Of a stretch of DNA of 64,000 nucleotides, positions 23,154 to 35,200 are shown in pieces. The position numbers and the translations under genes are program-made. Every line of letters starts with the position of its first letter. Position 1 is the first letter of the stretch. Origin of the DNA: Pseudeuparius sepicola (Eukaryota; Arthropoda; Insecta; Coleoptera; Anthribidae). Below the pieces are notes generated by a model. It was not told where the DNA came from, searched no databases, and saw only the letters and a list, made by a program, of their open reading frames with translations. Location of the stretch: the NCBI GenBank assembly GCA_963920635.1, contig OY987303.1, positions 43,771,223 through 43,835,222 of the forward strand. The letters are read 5' to 3'.

Positions 23154-24340
23154 ACTTCCGTTACCAATTTTTGTTTAATTTGAAAAAATTTAACAAGACT
23201 TAGTATCCACTTACAAAATTTAACAAAAATTAGCCAGTTAATAATTTTGCTCTCAAAGACAGCTTTATATTTCTTTAAAATGCGATTTCCGGCGAAACAA
23301 TATGTTTAATTTCAGAACAAACTACAAAATATTAGGCAAAATGTCATTTTTACATAATTCGGATACTTGCGCAAACGTAATCTGTTTAATTTATCAATCT
23401 CAACTTTATATACCTTATACTTGCTAATAAATGCAGCTTAAAATTCGCAGTATATTTATGCCGTCTTTATTACAACAAGAAAATGTATTTTTCTAAAAAA
23501 ACGCCCACACACGTATTTTTATTTTGTATAAAAACAATTCTGGCGTTCATTTATTACCAATATTTTGTGATGGCATTATAAAAATGCGGTTATGAATTTT
23601 GTCTAGGTTTTGTTATTTTTTACCGTAATTTCCCTGGCCTATACGGTTTTGGCAACAGTTTTCTGTGTCGATAAAGTTATGACCGCATATACTTAAACCG
23701 GATATAGTGTATACAGGGGTGATCAAACAAACAAACAACATGTGTATACTATATATGGTTAAAATAAAAAAAATAGGTTTCCAAAATTGAAGAATATAAA
23801 TAGGGTTCCATCTAAAAAACATAACTTTGGTGTATATCTCCGAAGCGCGATACTAAATTGTTTTTTTTTAAATCGGCAGTAAAGTGTCCGAAAATCGTCA
23901 TAACAATGTCAGAAAACGGCACTGAATTAGCCCATTATTGTACGATTTTTTCAATAAGTAGGCCTTGGCGAGATATAAACATCAAACGTCAGACGCGGAG
24001 CTATCGCCCGTCAAAAGTGACCAAATATTCAAAACCCGGCCAATAAAGGCCCATTTAGCTTTTTGTACACATTGCGAAATTGTTACCTATAGCAGCGCAA
24101 TCTTTCAGTATAAATATTTTAGTAGGTTTGAATATCAATTATTTTTTATGGAAGCTGTACAACAGGCAGCAGTTTTGAGTTTCTATTGGGAAGCGCCGTG
24201 CCTCGTCATACTTGACCTAGGTAGAACGATCGTCAAAGTAAAGCAACGCCGCGCGCAGTCGGTTCATGGACGGGTGATCCCGCGTATGATTATTTTTTGC
24301 CTAATAGTATTTTTTTCCGATTTCAAAAAAATATAATATG
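23154..24340. other. Unassigned interval
   Basis: No domain recognised. The plus-strand frame at 23965-24336 (123 codons) has no recognisable family signature. Confidence 0.3.
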
Positions 24341-24462
24341 TATGTACCCCGGCACTGAAGTTCTTTTTACGACTCATGTGGTATATTTGCCTCGGACAGA
24401 GGCCTCGACAACTAAATTCCACATGAGTCATAAAAAGTTGAACTTCAGTGCCTCGGTACATA
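24341..24462. mobile_element. Short foldback MITE
   Basis: Arms of about 42 bp, beginning TATGTACC and GGCACTGAAGTTC, pair with the inverted sequence at 24419-24462, leaving a loop of about 37 bp. The superfamily cannot be assigned without a clear target duplication. Confidence 0.6.
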
Positions 24463-25703
24463 AATAACTATTCCTAAATACACACCTCTCAATTAAAAAA
24501 AGAAGTTAAGTTAGGTAGAATATTACGTGCATAACCCTGTACAACTGAAATTTAAGGCAATACTAACAGCGTTTTCGGCTTAAATACTCCACGTTTGTAC
24601 TAGGTGTAGGCCTACATTATTCGCATGCGATTGTCAATGCGGCTAAGTACAGTTCTGAGCCGCTTTCGGGTGGAGGCTTTGAGTCCTCCGGAGTAACTTC
24701 AGAGTACTTTGCTTGCGATTTTAAGGATTCTGATGTCCGAAAGCTTTGCGTTCCAAAACTGCTCCTTCCCCCCTGTCCCCTCTAGCTGTTCTATGTTGAA
24801 ATGGAAGTTGCAATGGAATCAGAAACTGTGGAGCAGCAAAAAAATCCTCGTTCGGGTGCAAATAGTACTTACCGAGAATAGCATTTCATACACTGGGAGC
24901 TTGAATCAGCTCACCCTAAACTGCTCTGGTGGAATTTTAAAACGAACCGTTCACAAAACAAACCTCTGGATGGAAAATGTACTTTGCTTGGTCATAGAAT
25001 AAAGTTCTTCTGCTTATTCTGTGGCCTGGTCCAGATATAATCGCTTACAAATAGGCTAACTGCATCATTCCTAATTATATGTTGTTAAAACATATGGAGG
25101 TGGAGTAGTAATGTTGGTTACTACACATAGAGAGTGCAAGAAAAATAAGAATGTTTTCAACCAAGATTTAGTTGCACTAAGACTAGAGGTCATTTACTTT
25201 AAACATACTGCGGAGAATAAATTGAAAATACACCTGTAGGCAATAATGTTACATGAAAATGTATTATACTTTAACTCCATAGACAAATTATATGTTAATA
25301 CCTATATTCTAACATACAGGCTGTTCCAAATTAAATCCGCGTTATTGATAACTTTTTTATTATTGAAGATAGAGTATAGGTTGATTTGGGAAAGAATGGT
25401 AGTTTTTGCGCTGATTACGATGATGAAAACACAAAAAAAATTGAACATCGCGAGATATTGCCAAAAATAAACTTTTTTAAATGGAACTCCCTGTATATTG
25501 TTTCACAGATCGAAACACAATTTAATTCTGCACAAAAGATCTTCATAACTAAAAACAAAAACTAGGCAGATATTTTGATATTTTACCATACACCACAGTA
25601 GCCTGCGAATTTGTTATTAGCAACGCTACTAGTAAATCAAGGAGGCTTTTCTACCGTAATGGCAATTCTAACGGCGCAGCGTCGTCTGGCGAACAATGTG
25701 TTA
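24463..25703. other. Unassigned interval
   Basis: No confident feature. A frame near 25080-25230 reads YGGGVVMLVTTHRE and LVALRLEV, vaguely like a LINE endonuclease fragment, but the evidence is thin. A plus-strand frame at 24709-25002 has no recognised motif. Confidence 0.3.
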
Positions 25704-27065
25704 TAGGGTGTGGCAAAATATACCCAGCCATGGAGTATTGTTTTAATTTTGCTATTTTTTTGACAGTTGTCAAAAGTAAATTTTTATATCAAAGTAGAAA
25801 GACACAGAATTTTGTTATGGAACGTTACTCGCCTCAAGAACGCGCAGAAATTGTTAAATTTTATTTCAAAAACTTTTCTTCGATAATTTTAACTCAACGC
25901 GCTTTTAGGAGAGCGTATCCCGGTCGAAGAGCTCCACACGGAGAAACAGTTCGTTGTTTAGCAAACGCGTTTCTACAGAATGGCACAGTAGGTGATGTGA
26001 AGCATACTGGAAGACCTCGTTCTGGTCGTTCAAACGAAAATATTGAGCTTGTTCGGGCTGACGTTCAGGCAGAACCAACAACTTCCACAAGAAGACGTGC
26101 GGCGCAATTAGGGTTGTCTGAACGGACTTTAAGAAGAATTTTGTACTTAGACTTGCATATGTATCCATACAAAATTCAAACTGCATTCAAACTACGGCCG
26201 ATTGATATTCAAAGACGTTTGCAATACGCACAAATCGTTACAAACTTAGTGGAAGTCGAACCTAATTTTTGGCAAAATTTGATAATGAGCGACGAAGCAA
26301 ATTTTTGCCTTTCTGGTCGAGTTAACAAGCAAAATTATCGTTTTTGGGAACAGAAAACCCTCGTTTTATTCAAGAGAACATGCAGTTTGCTCAAAAAGTC
26401 GTTGTTTGGTGCGCAATATGCTCCGAACGAATTATTGGGCCCTTCTTTTTTGAAGATGCCAGGGGCAATGCAGTTACGGTTAATGCAGAACGGTACAGAA
26501 CAATGATACGTGAATTTCTGCGACTAAATTTGGAAGACCTTGGCATGGAAAAGTTCTGGTTCCAGCAGGATGGCGCTACATGCCACACAGCGCGTGAAAC
26601 GATCTTAGAGACATTTTCCCTGCCAGGCTACTCTAAAAAAATGGAGATATTGAATGGCCCTCTCATTCCCCTGATTTAACGGGACCAGATTTTTTCTTGT
26701 GGGGATACTTGAAAAATAGTCTATATTAATCGCCAACAAACATTAGAAGACTTAAAGGCAAATATTCGTGAAGAAATTGCGCAAAGTTATGCTACACGCT
26801 TAAAGTAGAGTTGGTCATTGTCTGGCTGTTCGTGGCGGTCATTTACTCGATGTAATTTTCCGTACATAATTTTACATATTTCAACCAATAGTTTTCAATA
26901 AAAAAAAATATTTAGAGCTTAATTTTTTTTAACCTAAAAAAACTTGGCTGGGTATTTTTTTTCTGTGTCTTTCTACTTTGATATGAACTTACTTTTGACA
27001 GCTGTAAAAAAAAATAGCAAAATTTAAACAATATTCCATGGCTGGGTATATTTTGCCGCACCCTA
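25704..27065. mobile_element. Full-length but inactive mariner-like element, 1.36 kb
   Basis: The left end TAGGGTGTGGCAAAATATAC and the inverted right end TAGGGTGCGGCAAAATATAC are flanked by TA at 25702-25703 and 27066-27067. The inverted repeats extend about 110 bp and include GACAGTTGTCAAAAGTAA on the left. The interior is one degraded transposase gene. The size is classic for mariner. Confidence 0.88.
25818..26869 (+). pseudogene. Mariner-like (DD41D-type) transposase with frameshifts
   Basis: The start MERYSPQERAEIVKFYF gives the N-terminal helix-turn-helix. GRPRSGRSNENIELV and the second helix-turn-helix (RRRAAQLGLSERTLRRIL) follow. The first catalytic aspartate is in MSDEANFCLSG. A frameshift near 26345 moves the reading to another frame (GTENPRFIQENMQFAQKVVV), which contains the second aspartate in WFQQDGATCHTARETI. 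Another shift near 26600 precedes SPDLTGPDFFLWGYL with the third aspartate. The end is RGGHLLDVIFRT. At least two frameshifts and an in-frame stop near 26727 make it inactive. QQDGATCHTARE is shared with the deleted element at 17215-17709, so the two belong to one subfamily. Confidence 0.87.
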
Positions 27066-27192
27066 TATATCCATAACGAGAAATCAAATAAGTAGAAAAT
27101 GGATAGATATAAATTCGACCTTGCCACTACTTGAGAGCAATAAATTATTACAAGCAAGGTAGTGAGAGGCACGAGCCAATAGCAAATGGGAT

Positions 27193-27966
27193 TAGAGCCC
27201 TGCACGGGCCGGGCTTTCCTATTCGGGCCTAGGACCGGCCCGGCCCGAAAGCAAGGTTCGGGCCGGGCCGGGCCATAATATTTTTATTATCGGGCTTTTC
27301 GGGTTTTCCTTGTCATAACTTGGGCTTTTCGGGCCTTTCGGTCCGTTCGGGCCTGGCGGGCTTTTCGGGCCTATCGGGCCTGGCGGGCTTTTCAGGCCTA
27401 AATAATTTTATTGTCATGTACTTTTAGGTAAATAAATAACTAAATGGTTAACTTCTTTTAAAATAGATTAGTTTGCTTTCCTGGTTGTCTATTATATTTT
27501 CATAATCATTTTCTTGGGTATCAACCATCAAAATAAATTGTATCACAATAGTTTTTTTATTATAAAATAGTTTATATTAAAATGAATACATACATATAAT
27601 ATGCGTACAATATCTATATTCTTCTTCCGAACAATTTAGTTTATTGGGATGGGATACGAATATGAGATGCAGTTCTTTTGGGAAGTTCCGGCCCGGCGGG
27701 TTTTAAGGGCCCGGCGGGTTTTTCGGGACCGGCGGGCTTTTCGGGCCCGGCGGGCTTTTCGGGCCCGGCGAACCTTTCGGGCCCGGCGGGTTTTTCGGGC
27801 CCGGCGGGCTTTTCGGGCCCGGCGGGCTTTTCGGGCCCGGCGGGCTTTTCGGGCCCGGCGGGCTTTTCGGATTTTTAAGGCCGGGCTTTTCGGGCCGGGC
27901 TTGGTATGACAATATTTCGGGCCGGGCCGGGTCGGGCCTAAAAATTTAGGCCCGTGCAGGGCTCTA
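27193..27966. mobile_element. hAT MITE with internal GC-rich minisatellite
   Basis: Terminal inverted repeats TAGAGCCCTGCACGGGCC are perfect for 18 bp, and the element is flanked by a perfect 8-bp direct repeat AATGGGAT (27185-27192 and 27967-27974). An 8-bp target duplication is diagnostic of hAT. The interior is mostly GGGCC-rich repeat around an AT-rich centre (27400-27650). No transposase is present, so it must have been moved in trans. Confidence 0.92.
27680..27890. repeat. 18-bp minisatellite GGGCCCGGCGGGCTTTTC
   Basis: About eleven tandem units lie inside the hAT MITE, most of them identical or one base different. Looser versions of the motif (CGGGCTTTTCGGGCC) occupy 27230-27400 at the other end of the element. 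All six frames are distorted by the period: apparent collagen-like GFSGPA proteins here are repeat artefacts. Confidence 0.92.
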
Positions 27967-27974
27967 AATGGGAT

Positions 27975-29774
27975 TATACGCCAGAAGCGTTGACTGAAGG
28001 TTTAAAAAGACCTCTCACGGATCCAGATAAAATGCCGAGCGCTTTTGGAGGCGAAGGACTATGGATATTCGATTGTATTTAAAACTTTTTCCAATGATCG
28101 TAGTCATTCGCCTCCGCGCACCAACTCCATCTACTGGTGTATAGCGGTATTATTATTTCTATTTAGCTCTCGTCCAGTACTACTGTTTAGCACCATCTAT
28201 TTTCGATAATTACAATGACTCTAACAAAATCGATAATTAGACTTCAACGCCACCTAGTGGTAGATTTCGTACTCGACAATTTCGTATTCCAAGACTGGTT
28301 TGTGTTCGGGGCGGGACAAACAAGTCTAAAAATAGACACGGGGGGGAGAAGGGAGAAGGGGGCAGTGAAATAATTCTACGATTTGGCTTTTATAAAATTA
28401 GGAATAGATTCAGGGTTGGGCGTATTTCAGTTTGATATTTGACGATTTTTACGGATTGGCAGATTTTTAAAATTATCTTTATTAGGATATAGTGATCTAC
28501 ATTATGTTGCTTCAATTTCTTACGTTCATTTGAAAAACAAAACATATGTCCAAAATGAAAACTTCGAGAAAAGTGAAAAAACTGACTCCAGATTAGGGAG
28601 TATTTTTTGATGTACCTAGGCGTTTTTCTGGAAAAATGTTGAATACAGAAAGAGGTCGTTATTTATTTTTATTTTTTTAGCTTAAGTAATTAATAAAAAT
28701 ATATACTGTGTGTCCGGCGATTCAGTGCCCAAGGGGTGTAAACGATAAAAAAAATCTAATTGTAAGTTGACATTCTGTTTGGTGTTGCCCCAATAATTGG
28801 CCGAACCTATAACCAAAGTCTAGAGAATACTAGACTTTGCTATCAGTACACAGTGTATACAGGGTGTATTTTTGTCGAAAAAAAAAAGCCGGAGTAAACT
28901 GTACCCTCAATTTTTAAAGCTAGCAAGCTAGGACAATGCCTGCCATTGTTAAAACGATATTATTATTGCTTATATCTGCCAAACTATGATACCACACCAC
29001 TTAATCAGTGGCGGCTCGTAACTATTTAAACTTAAACAGGCGGGGGCGGGGCCAAATATCGGAAGACATTTAAAAATCAATGTGCCTAATTAAACCGGTG
29101 TAAAGTTAGTAGCCGATTTTCTGGGAGCAAAAAATTTTCCTCGCCCTTATTTCCACAAATTTATTTTGATAAAAATAATGTAGAAAGGGTAACTCAATGA
29201 TCTGTATTCATTGGGGTAACTATTATTAAAGCTTCTAAACAGATTAAACTGGAGAATGAAGAAAAATATTCATCAAAAAATAAACGTTGAAATTTTTGGC
29301 TCCTAGAAAATTGAGTTTAATTGAATTTACGTGATCGCGTTTTTTATGTTCTGCCGTTTGATTTTTCTCTATAGTTAAATCAGGTAACGGCCTGCTCTCT
29401 ATAACTGTTTAATTTGCAGTTTTTGCTCAAATTACATTGACGAAAATGAATTTCTTAATAAAAAAACTAACACTGTTTTATGAAATGCTACTTTTATTAG
29501 TGATATAAACAAAAATAGTAAAAGTAGGAAAATAAGGATTTTTTAAACTGTTGACTATGTATGTACCTACATGTAGGAATTGAGATTTTTTAAGTAGGTA
29601 TTGACTGAACACGCCAGATAGTAATTACCCATTTTCATTCAGAATTACCTTTGAATATTTTTTGACAGAGAGGAATAAAATAAAATAGTTAAATGAGAAA
29701 TACCAAATCCAGAAATATTGTCAACATAAATAAATTATATAAGTAAGAACATTTTAACGCATACACAATTATTA
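27975..29774. other. Unassigned interval
   Basis: Mostly AT-rich without recognised frames. A purine-rich tract lies at 28338-28362. A TA-flanked CAGGGTGTATTTTTG near 28860 looks like a solitary mariner-type terminus with no partner found nearby. Confidence 0.3.
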
Positions 29775-29776
29775 TA

Positions 29777-30887
29777 CAGGGTGTCCAACTTTAAAACTGT
29801 ACAAATCCGTAAAATCTTCATTTTTGGAGATAATCGCCTAAACTTTTTTTGTTTGAAAGGCCTTCAAAAACCGCTTCTTTTGACCTTCCTGCTATTTTCA
29901 AAATGCAAATCCAGGGCCGACTACCATTTTTTTATACCCCCAATTTTCTCGAAAACCATTTAGCGATTTTTTTATTTAAAATCTGACCCCACAGCGTTAA
30001 TCAGAACACCCCAAAACCCCCATATACCAAATTTGAATAAAAAATATACAGGGAGTTCTATTCTGCAGGGTGTCAAATTTGAGCAAAATAGGAATTTTAA
30101 AGGCATCTGCCAAGTCAAGTGTGCCAGGGAATCCTCTCAAAACAGTTCAATGGTCAATAGAACCACTCAAGGTATCGGTGTGCTAAGGTCCAATACAAAA
30201 TATACAGAGTATTCTTATCTGTGCCATCTCAAAATGCTGAATTTTTATGAAACTTTATATGGGTCATGAGTGCTGTGGAATCATTGAAAAAATATTGATA
30301 AACACAAAAGTAATGTATTTCTTTACAAAATGCCAACTAACAAATAAAAACAATTTAAATTATTGGACCTTACTCAACAAAGTCACTGTCTAAGATGATA
30401 CATTTTCTGTGTGTTTCCTGTTGTGGCACACCAGCCATCTTAACTGATATGGACTTACGGACTAGCAGACTTCTGTATTTTTTAGATTTAGTTTGTTTAT
30501 AGTGTGTGGAGCGGTTTTGATATACTCGATTTTTGACCCGTATAAAGTAGAAAAAATTCAGTAATTTGAGATGGCACAGATAAGAACACTATATATTTTG
30601 TATTGGATCTTTGCACACCAACACCTTGAGTGGTCTTATTGACTATTTAACTGTTTTGAGGGGATTCCATGGCAATCTTGACTTTGCAGATGCCTTTAAA
30701 AGTCCTATTTTTGTGAAAATCGAGGGTATAAAAAAATCGCAGCCGGCCCTGTATTTGCATTTTGAAAATGACAGGAAGGTCAAAAGAAGCGGTTTTTGAA
30801 GGCCTTTCAAACAAAAAAAAGTTTGGGCGATTGTCTCCAAAAATGAAGATTTTACGGATTTGTACAGCTTTAAAGTTGGACACACTG
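29777..30887. mobile_element. Mariner-like foldback element, arms over 300 bp
   Basis: The left end CAGGGTGTCCAACTTTAAA recurs inverted at the right end (30887 backwards, CAGTGTGTCCAACTTTAAA), with TA on both sides (29775-29776, 30888-30889). The left arm runs to about 30250 and the right arm starts about 30555; the left arm carries about 120 bp of extra sequence. The 300-bp centre may hold, on the minus strand, a stub RKCIILDSDFVE before a stop, resembling a transposase C-terminus. A second, truncated copy of the family lies at 40684-41440. Confidence 0.82.
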
Positions 30888-30889
30888 TA

Positions 30890-33429
30890 TGTTATTTGTT
30901 TTGGCAATAATAATAATAGTCCCCCCCTAGTCAATAGTTTCACAATGTGTAAAAAGAGTTTCGAGGCTAAAAAAATTTCGAAGTCTCACCCGCAGCTCTA
31001 GGGTTTACTATAGATCCCAACGTACCCGTTGAAAATAAACACCATCTATGGAGCTGGAAATATAAAATTTTGTGTCTGTATTTTCTGCTCGTGTGTGGTT
31101 GATGTAATATACGATTTCTATTGAAGGGAAAAGGATGGAATGATACCCCTGTTTAATAAGTGTATTTGGGCGGGTCCTTTCCCCAAGTAAATTTCTGGTC
31201 GCGAAAGGGAGCAGTGAAAGGGGCAAATAATATTGTAATGAATCTCAAAAATCACAGTCCAAACTCGTTACCTTGGTTACCACCTTTATTGTTTAGCCTT
31301 CAAAAATCACAAATAAACTTGTCAGATTACTGTCACTGCCCAAGAATATTCTTTCAAGTCCAAAATTCGCACAAAATCGCTTCCTAACCTTTCACTTTCT
31401 CTAGGCCCAATTCCCAGGGCTTAATGTCAAGTAAAACCCTGTCAAAAGTCAAAATCAAGATAATGCCAGACTCGAAATATCCCATCTGTAATTCCCACCG
31501 AGCTATCCCAGTATACCCCAGAAAACAGTGTGCTGTTTTCTAGACTTTGCTTTCGAGTCAGCGACACCGACTGTGAATAATTGTTACTTCCGCTAGCCGC
31601 AAGATGGCTCCGGCGAAGATGCCAGAAGATTTTCGATATCGATCCGCTTTAATTTCTGGTCCGGAATGTAGAGGGTGCCAGCGGGCTCCGGAGATGTTTT
31701 TAAATCAGCACGCTGTTCCATGGGCGTAGATTCTCTTTTTAAATCTTCACCCAACGCCAGAAGTATGAGAAAACGTGCTCAGAAATGTATTGATCAAGGA
31801 GAGGGTATTTTTGAACATTTACTGGGGGTATTCCTTTTTTATTAAAAATAAAACATTGACCTTTAATTTCTTGTTCCATTGAACATTGTATTGGAAAATT
31901 TTTGTTATTAATCACAAATAAAAAAAAACTTCACTGATAAAAAAGTTACCACTGGTACCGACTTCATTTTGAACATGCAGCCTGTATAAGTTTTGGAAAT
32001 CTAAGTTTTGCGTATTCTGCTAAAAGAAGTACCCCAAAATTGGGGAAAATATATTAAGCATTTATTTAATTAATAAAAATGTATATGGTTTTTCCATACC
32101 CCAAAACCCCAAATACCGACTTTCAATACCATATAGCGTGTCCCCATGATATTTGCAAAGATGGCTGAAAACCCTATATGAACAGTAAGGAATATTTCAA
32201 AATTATCTTTTTTGATGATGAATTGAAGTATGAATTCCCTAGTTTCATCGCTATATCTTATACAGAGCAAAGAAAAAGTTATAAAATTAAAAAAAAAATC
32301 GTGTTAGTCTAATAATTGTTTCTTACTTTATGTTCCCGATCTTAAAAACGTTACTGTTTCGACTCCAATTTACTTCATTAAAAAATGTAAAATGCTTAAA
32401 TTAAATTAAAAATCAGATAAAGTTTACTGTATTTCACATAACTACAGCTTTGTTCCAAAAATAGTTTTGAACCAATTCTAGCGAACCATAATACAGGAAA
32501 GTAATTCCAGAACTGTTTCAAACCAATTACATCGCTGAGAACCGGTTCAGAACTGTTGCTGGAACAAATTCAACATTGTCGAAAGTTATTCTCATAAATG
32601 CATTGGAAAAACATACATAAATATTTGAAAATAGCTCAACGCGTTAAAAAAATTGTCTCGAGTGATACACACTGTTTATAGAAAGATAACGCTGTTTTTT
32701 ATTTTTAAGGCACATTGAATTATACTTTCGTCCCACATATGGACATTTACACACGTCTTGGATGACAAAGTTGCTCTAGTTGGCAACCTGGAACTTACGG
32801 AGTCGATTATATTTTCAAAGAGTATGTTACTTGGGCAACCGGCATTTACCAAATCTATATTAGTAACAGTATTTTTTATTTCATCTTTGAAATATTTTTA
32901 TACATAATCTTGGTGGCCTGTAAACAACACAAAAAATAAAGTGCTGACAGTTCATATCTGCTCAATTATGTATCCGGCATCGCTATACCTAATTTACTCA
33001 ATTTCTTATCTATAGCGTTTCAGAGGTGTCCTAAGATGTGACGTGAGGGAGGGCTAATAGCAAAAAACGACCAATTCGCTGTGAACGCTGGGGATCGCAG
33101 TGGCGTTGCTTTATGTTATTATATAGGTATTTTATAGTTGTAGGTATATGCTGTAAATTGAATAAATTGTAGTAGGTCTCCTTTTTGCCCTTGATTTGAT
33201 ATGTAATTTATCCATCTACAGGGCGAGGGCCAGAAACGCCGATTGCTTGATACTATACACCAAATTCCGCAATTTAGCCCCAGTTTGGCTGACTTCGTAC
33301 CACTGAAGACAACCGATCATTGGAAGGCGGGCGGTTCAAAATTCGGGCTTGTATATCCTGGGAGTTCCGCCACTGCGTCCCTAAGATAGACCTCGAAAGG
33401 ATTTTGCCTGACTGACCCAACGAGAAGTG
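30890..33429. other. Unassigned interval with one short repeat
   Basis: No coding family recognised across about 2.5 kb. The segment 31243-31312 is an inverted match of 47409-47475. A 9-bp perfect hairpin lies at about 31523-31544 (AGAAAACAG/CTGTTTTCT). Confidence 0.3.
31243..31312 (-). repeat. Short dispersed repeat, copy 1
   Basis: About 68 bp match 47409-47475 in reverse orientation with roughly 93 percent identity (shared GGCTAAACAATAAAGGTGGT on the other strand). Element type unknown; it may be the end of a larger repeat. Confidence 0.65.
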
Positions 33430-33615
33430 CATATACTTGTTGGACTAATGCAGACACAGAACTTCGATAAGTTGGAGACCTGTAAAGCTGTCCCACAATT
33501 GCCCCATTTCAGAATACATATTGATTAGCACTCTCGGGGGCTTAATGCGTCAATTCCGACGAATCCGGGCTACGCCGCTGTCCGCCTGGAAACTTAAATA
33601 GTAAGTTTGACGTAT
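33430..33615. repeat. Dispersed repeat, copy 2
   Basis: Matches 22250-22440 in the same orientation, with several indels, and shares AGAACTTCGATAAGTTGGAG and GGAAACTTAAATAGTAAGTT. No coding frame survives in both copies. Confidence 0.65.
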
Positions 33616-33872
33616 CGAGAGGGGACATTTCGTTTGACTTGGGAGTTTGGAGATAGTTTTCGACCTCGACAAAGTTATTCGTCATTACACAGTACAGAAC
33701 AAACCTACAGATATACTGATATCTTCTTCCAAAGTGACACGCCCCTTTAAAATAATTTAACCTTAGGTGCCGTCATTCTACTACACAGCATTTTTACATT
33801 TTAAATGATTAAATTAGTTATTGCTACATTTCAGTGGCAAGTATCATGGCGGATACTCCCTTACTAGCAAAA

Positions 33873-33990
33873 CAATAACCACAAAACGATAAGCACCGAT
33901 TGCAAGTGCTACAGAACAGAGCTATGAGAGTAATAGGGTACTTGACGAAATTTTACACACTTAATAAAACAATTTCTGCCTAAGACCCTA
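33873..33990 (+). pseudogene. LINE reverse transcriptase tail fragment
   Basis: A frame reads NDKHRLQVLQNRAMRVIGYL and stops about 20 residues later. LQ.LQNRAMR.I is characteristic of the region after the reverse transcriptase domain in Jockey/CR1-type LINEs. No other part of the element is visible nearby. Confidence 0.5.
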
Positions 33991-34269
33991 TAATTATTTA
34001 AATATATATACATTAAATTACTTTAAACTTGAAACGTTCGTCGATTATTTTAATTTTTAACGTTATTTCAAATTTGGTATGGCAAATTATAATTTATTAG
34101 ACAAATCAAATGGTTGACAGCTTAGGACATACCTTTTGAGAAAAGTTTAGAAGCCCGATGGAACTAGGTATGCTAGACCATATCCTTATAGAAATGTAGT
34201 AAATGACAGAACATCCCTAGGCTGGTGCTAGTTGGAAGTTTTATACCATATTTAGGGGATCAGGGCAGA

Positions 34270-34400
34270 ATCCTAATAGGAAGAGTAAGACATTTACACC
34301 CAGATGTTTTAAATGATGTGGAAGGGAATCCGAGAACTAGCACAAGGCGACTTTACTTGCACCATGGCTTGCCGTAGTCAACGGTAGCGCTGATTTTAAA
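34270..34400 (+). pseudogene. Mariner-like transposase helix-turn-helix fragment
   Basis: The plus strand reads VEGNPRTSTRRLYLHHGLP, a stop, then STV, matching the second N-terminal helix-turn-helix of mariner transposases (NPRTSTR...STV). Only about 40 codons remain and no terminal repeats were found. Confidence 0.5.
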
Positions 34401-34565
34401 AACAACATGAACTGTTCCAGCGAGCAAGGGTAGTGTGAAATAATATATTTTCTATAAGTAGTTACCTAATATTCTTATGTATTTTTGAAAATAAATATTC
34501 AAAGTTGATAATAAGATTAGTAAAGGTTGGTGACCCAAATATTAAATATTTTTTGGTTTAGAGTA

Positions 34566-35200
34566 GCAGAACATAAAAGAGACTGCAAGAAACTCAACAT
34601 TATTAATCCTACTGCCCTTGTTGAACACTGTCGTGAATTTAACCATACATTTAATTTTGATGAAACTAAAGCTTTAGGTACTCAAACCAATTTAAATAAA
34701 AGACTACTACAAGAAATGATTACAATAAAACGAAATAATAATGTCAACCAAACGGCAGATATAGAAAATCTTAATGCGGCTTATTTCAACATTCTTAACA
34801 AATAAATGCCCATTTCTCATTCAACATCATGTTATTAATTATACCTTTACCTATACCTAATATTTTTGACACTGACTTTGAATATACAAATATAATATTA
34901 AAATTTTTTACTAAATATTTACGTAACATAAACAAACTAGGCAGTAAAAACTAGGCAGTACAACGTTAATATACTTACAATTTAAAATTATCAATCTTAT
35001 TTCTGGTAAGTCTTCTTTTCATTAATAAATTTATAACATGTGCCAAAAAACCTTTTTTCTTACATTCTTATTTTTAGTTTATATTCATTTTACATTAGAT
35101 TGTACCTATTGTATTTTAGAGCCCTGATGAATATTATACATTAATCGAAACGTTGGCGAAGAAATAGTGTTTTAATAGCGTTTTGACCCTTATCCCAACT
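34566..35200 (+). pseudogene. Penelope-like element, GIY-YIG end and 3' region
   Basis: Codons 34566-34805 encode AEHKRDCKK, TALVEHCREFNHTFNFD, NLNKRLLQEMITIKRNNN and a DIENLNAAYFNILNK end before the stop. This is the C-terminal half of the GIY-YIG endonuclease domain of Penelope-like elements, which makes the first-strand nick for priming. The reverse transcriptase and the GIY-YIG start are missing. About 300 bp of non-coding 3' sequence leads to a hammerhead-like motif at 35121-35157. The frame of the surviving part is clean, so this copy is younger than the one at 4470-5060. Confidence 0.75.
35121..35157 (+). ncRNA. Hammerhead-ribozyme-like motif of Penelope type
   Basis: Order on the plus strand: GCC, CTGATGA, a weak stem II (ATTA/TAAT at 35133-35145), GAAA, ACGT-type short stem III, T, GGC. 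Stem I (GCC with GGC) pairs perfectly, both conserved core boxes are intact, and the self-complementary ACGT fits the very short stem III of Penelope hammerheads, thought to act as dimers. The stem II closing pair is A-C instead of G-C, so activity may be reduced. It follows a Penelope GIY-YIG end, as in the minus-strand copy at 4515-4554. Confidence 0.62.

Noticed and set aside
25080..25230. Possible LINE endonuclease fragment (YGGGVVMLVTTHRE)
   Set aside because: Only one short weak motif; not enough to call a feature.
27649..27912. Open frames resembling collagen-like (GFSGPA) or proline-rich proteins on both strands
   Set aside because: They are translations of the 18-bp GC-rich minisatellite inside a non-coding hAT MITE; any frame of such a repeat gives a periodic protein.
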